64,000 nt of DNA from JACDAL01 sp963849115 (GTDB lineage: Bacteria; Actinomycetota; CADDZG01; WHSQ01). This document shows, in pieces, positions 63,393 to 64,000 of the stretch. Each line of letters starts with the position of its first letter. Position 1 is the stretch's first letter. The notes under the pieces were generated by a model. That model was not told the origin of the DNA. It saw only the letters and a program-made list of their open reading frames with translations, and made no database searches. The position numbers and the translations under genes were made by a program. The stretch spans positions 115,307 to 179,306 of the forward strand of contig CAWKGK010000004.1 in the NCBI GenBank assembly GCA_963849115.1, given 5' to 3'.

Positions 63393-63556
63393 GCTCAACG
63401 GCCCTTCAGGATCACCGCCGATGTAGTGCGCCGCAGTTGATGACGGCGCCGCTATGAGTGGGCCTGGTCGTCGCGCTTATGCCTAGACTCCATCGACTTC
63501 AACTTCGCCAGGGTCGAATGGGTCGTCAGGCAGATCGTCGACGCAAAGCCGGGGGC

Positions 63557-64000
63557 ATGACGACAGTCGTCCGCGACGCGCGACCACCCGCTGCGGTGAT
63601 TCGCTTCCTCAACCCGATCATGCGGGTCCTGCTGCCCTCCCGACTCGGGCGTCTCGTGAGGCCGTTCGCTCTCATCGAGTTCACGGGCAGACGGAGCGGG
63701 AGCCGCTACCGCGTCCCGGTGGGCTTGCACCATGCCGCCGGCCTCATCGTGGTGTTCACGCCGGCAGCCTGGCGCGCGAACTTCAGCGGGAGTGCCCCGG
63801 CCACGTTGCACTATCGAGGACGATCACGACAGATGATCGGAACACTCGTCTCTGATCCCGCCGAGGTCGCCGATGCGATGCGGTCCGTTTTCGCCGGCGG
63901 CACGCCGCCTCGCGTCCTCGGACTCGACATCCCATCTGAGCACCGTGTCGACGCGTGCGATATCGCCTCGGTCGGGCGAGAGATGATCCGGTTCCACACC
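63557..64000 (+). CDS. Deazaflavin (F420)-dependent nitroreductase family protein (partial, 3' end outside window)
   Basis: The first 148 residues of a DUF385/Ddn-like protein run off the right edge. The start is ATG 63557 with GGGGG just upstream. LIEFTGRRSGSRYRVPVGLH is the family hallmark (the TxGRKSGxxR-type F420 phosphate-binding loop), followed by LIVVFTPAAWRANFSGSAPA and LHYRGRSRQMIGTLVSDPAE. It is predicted to use reduced F420. It has no visible partner; the F420-reductase-like gene lies 700 bases upstream. Confidence 0.83.
   Translation, partial: MTTVVRDARPPAAVIRFLNPIMRVLLPSRLGRLVRPFALIEFTGRRSGSRYRVPVGLHHAAGLIVVFTPAAWRANFSGSAPATLHYRGRSRQMIGTLVSDPAEVADAMRSVFAGGTPPRVLGLDIPSEHRVDACDIASVGREMIRFHT

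Noticed and set aside
63439..63560. Open plus-strand stretch ending exactly in an ATGA overlap with the Ddn-like gene (possible gene or transposase remnant)
   Set aside because: It has no ATG, GTG or TTG, about 40 codons only, and no recognisable motif; the opposite strand frames are equally unconvincing.

Overview
The window is GC-rich, densely coded DNA from an actinobacterium (Actinomycetota). The clearest evidence is a complete Pup-proteasome locus (mpa, dop, pup, prcB, prcA, pafA, pafB, pafC) followed by a twin-arginine translocase pair and a HelY-type helicase, an order typical of actinobacteria. Other support comes from a DUF222/HNH protein behind a mycobacterial-type SOS box, DUF3151 and DUF3866 proteins, and several F420-type oxidoreductases. 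Many genes start with GTG, and neighbouring genes are often joined by ATGA, GTGA or TGATG overlaps. The lineage is probably not a well-known genus, because a lysine 2,3-aminomutase operon is unusual next to a proteasome. I see no rRNA, tRNA, CRISPR array, intact insertion sequence or prophage.

Layout. 1-4.6 kb: a partial amidohydrolase, a secreted protein, a secreted TAP-type hydrolase and an SOS-controlled DUF222/HNH protein. 4.6-12.5 kb: a six-gene operon (lysine 2,3-aminomutase, P5C-dehydrogenase-like aldehyde dehydrogenase, class III aminotransferase, two CoA-transferase subunits, second class III aminotransferase) read away from a divergent Lrp/AsnC regulator. 12.6-17 kb: a VapBC-type toxin-antitoxin pair, an acyl-CoA dehydrogenase with a tiny coupled membrane peptide, a lipid kinase and a PcaF-like thiolase. 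17-26.6 kb: envelope genes, including a DUF4331-TPR-NicO operon, an MMPL-like membrane protein, a coiled-coil membrane protein and an RTX-repeat secreted protein. 26.7-30 kb: ROK sugar kinase, photolyase and a TIGR01777 epimerase. 30-35.2 kb: helY, a membrane protein, tatC, tatA and a zinc-ribbon protein. 35.3-37.4 kb: a GAF-PAS histidine kinase. 37.4-49.2 kb: the proteasome locus, preceded by trmI, a TtuA-like tRNA thiolase and a ThiS/TtuB-like ubiquitin-fold protein. 49.2-64 kb: HtrA protease, HIT protein, hydrolase, LLM oxidoreductase, M55 aminopeptidase, SpoU methyltransferase, small membrane proteins, a second histidine kinase, a saccharopine-dehydrogenase-family enzyme, a PilT ATPase, an MFS exporter and F420-related enzymes.

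Most interesting reading. The lysine operon plus the thiolase at 15.8-17.0 kb spells out a route I do not recall being described: lysine to beta-lysine, 3-amino-6-oxohexanoate, 3-aminoadipate, 3-oxoadipate, 3-oxoadipyl-CoA, then acetyl-CoA plus succinyl-CoA. Each step has a plausible enzyme here. The aminomutase keeps the two aspartates known to bind the lysine side chain, the dehydrogenase resembles P5C dehydrogenase (whose substrate is one carbon shorter), and the CoA-transferase resembles the 3-oxoadipate type. The pathway is inference from gene content; family assignments are by eye and no search was run.

Other points: a three-copy 35-base repeat placed in front of pafA and pafB with leaderless-type promoters, a second ubiquitin-fold protein beside Pup, two genes whose conserved N-termini lack a canonical start codon, and several unexplained palindromic or structured intergenic elements.
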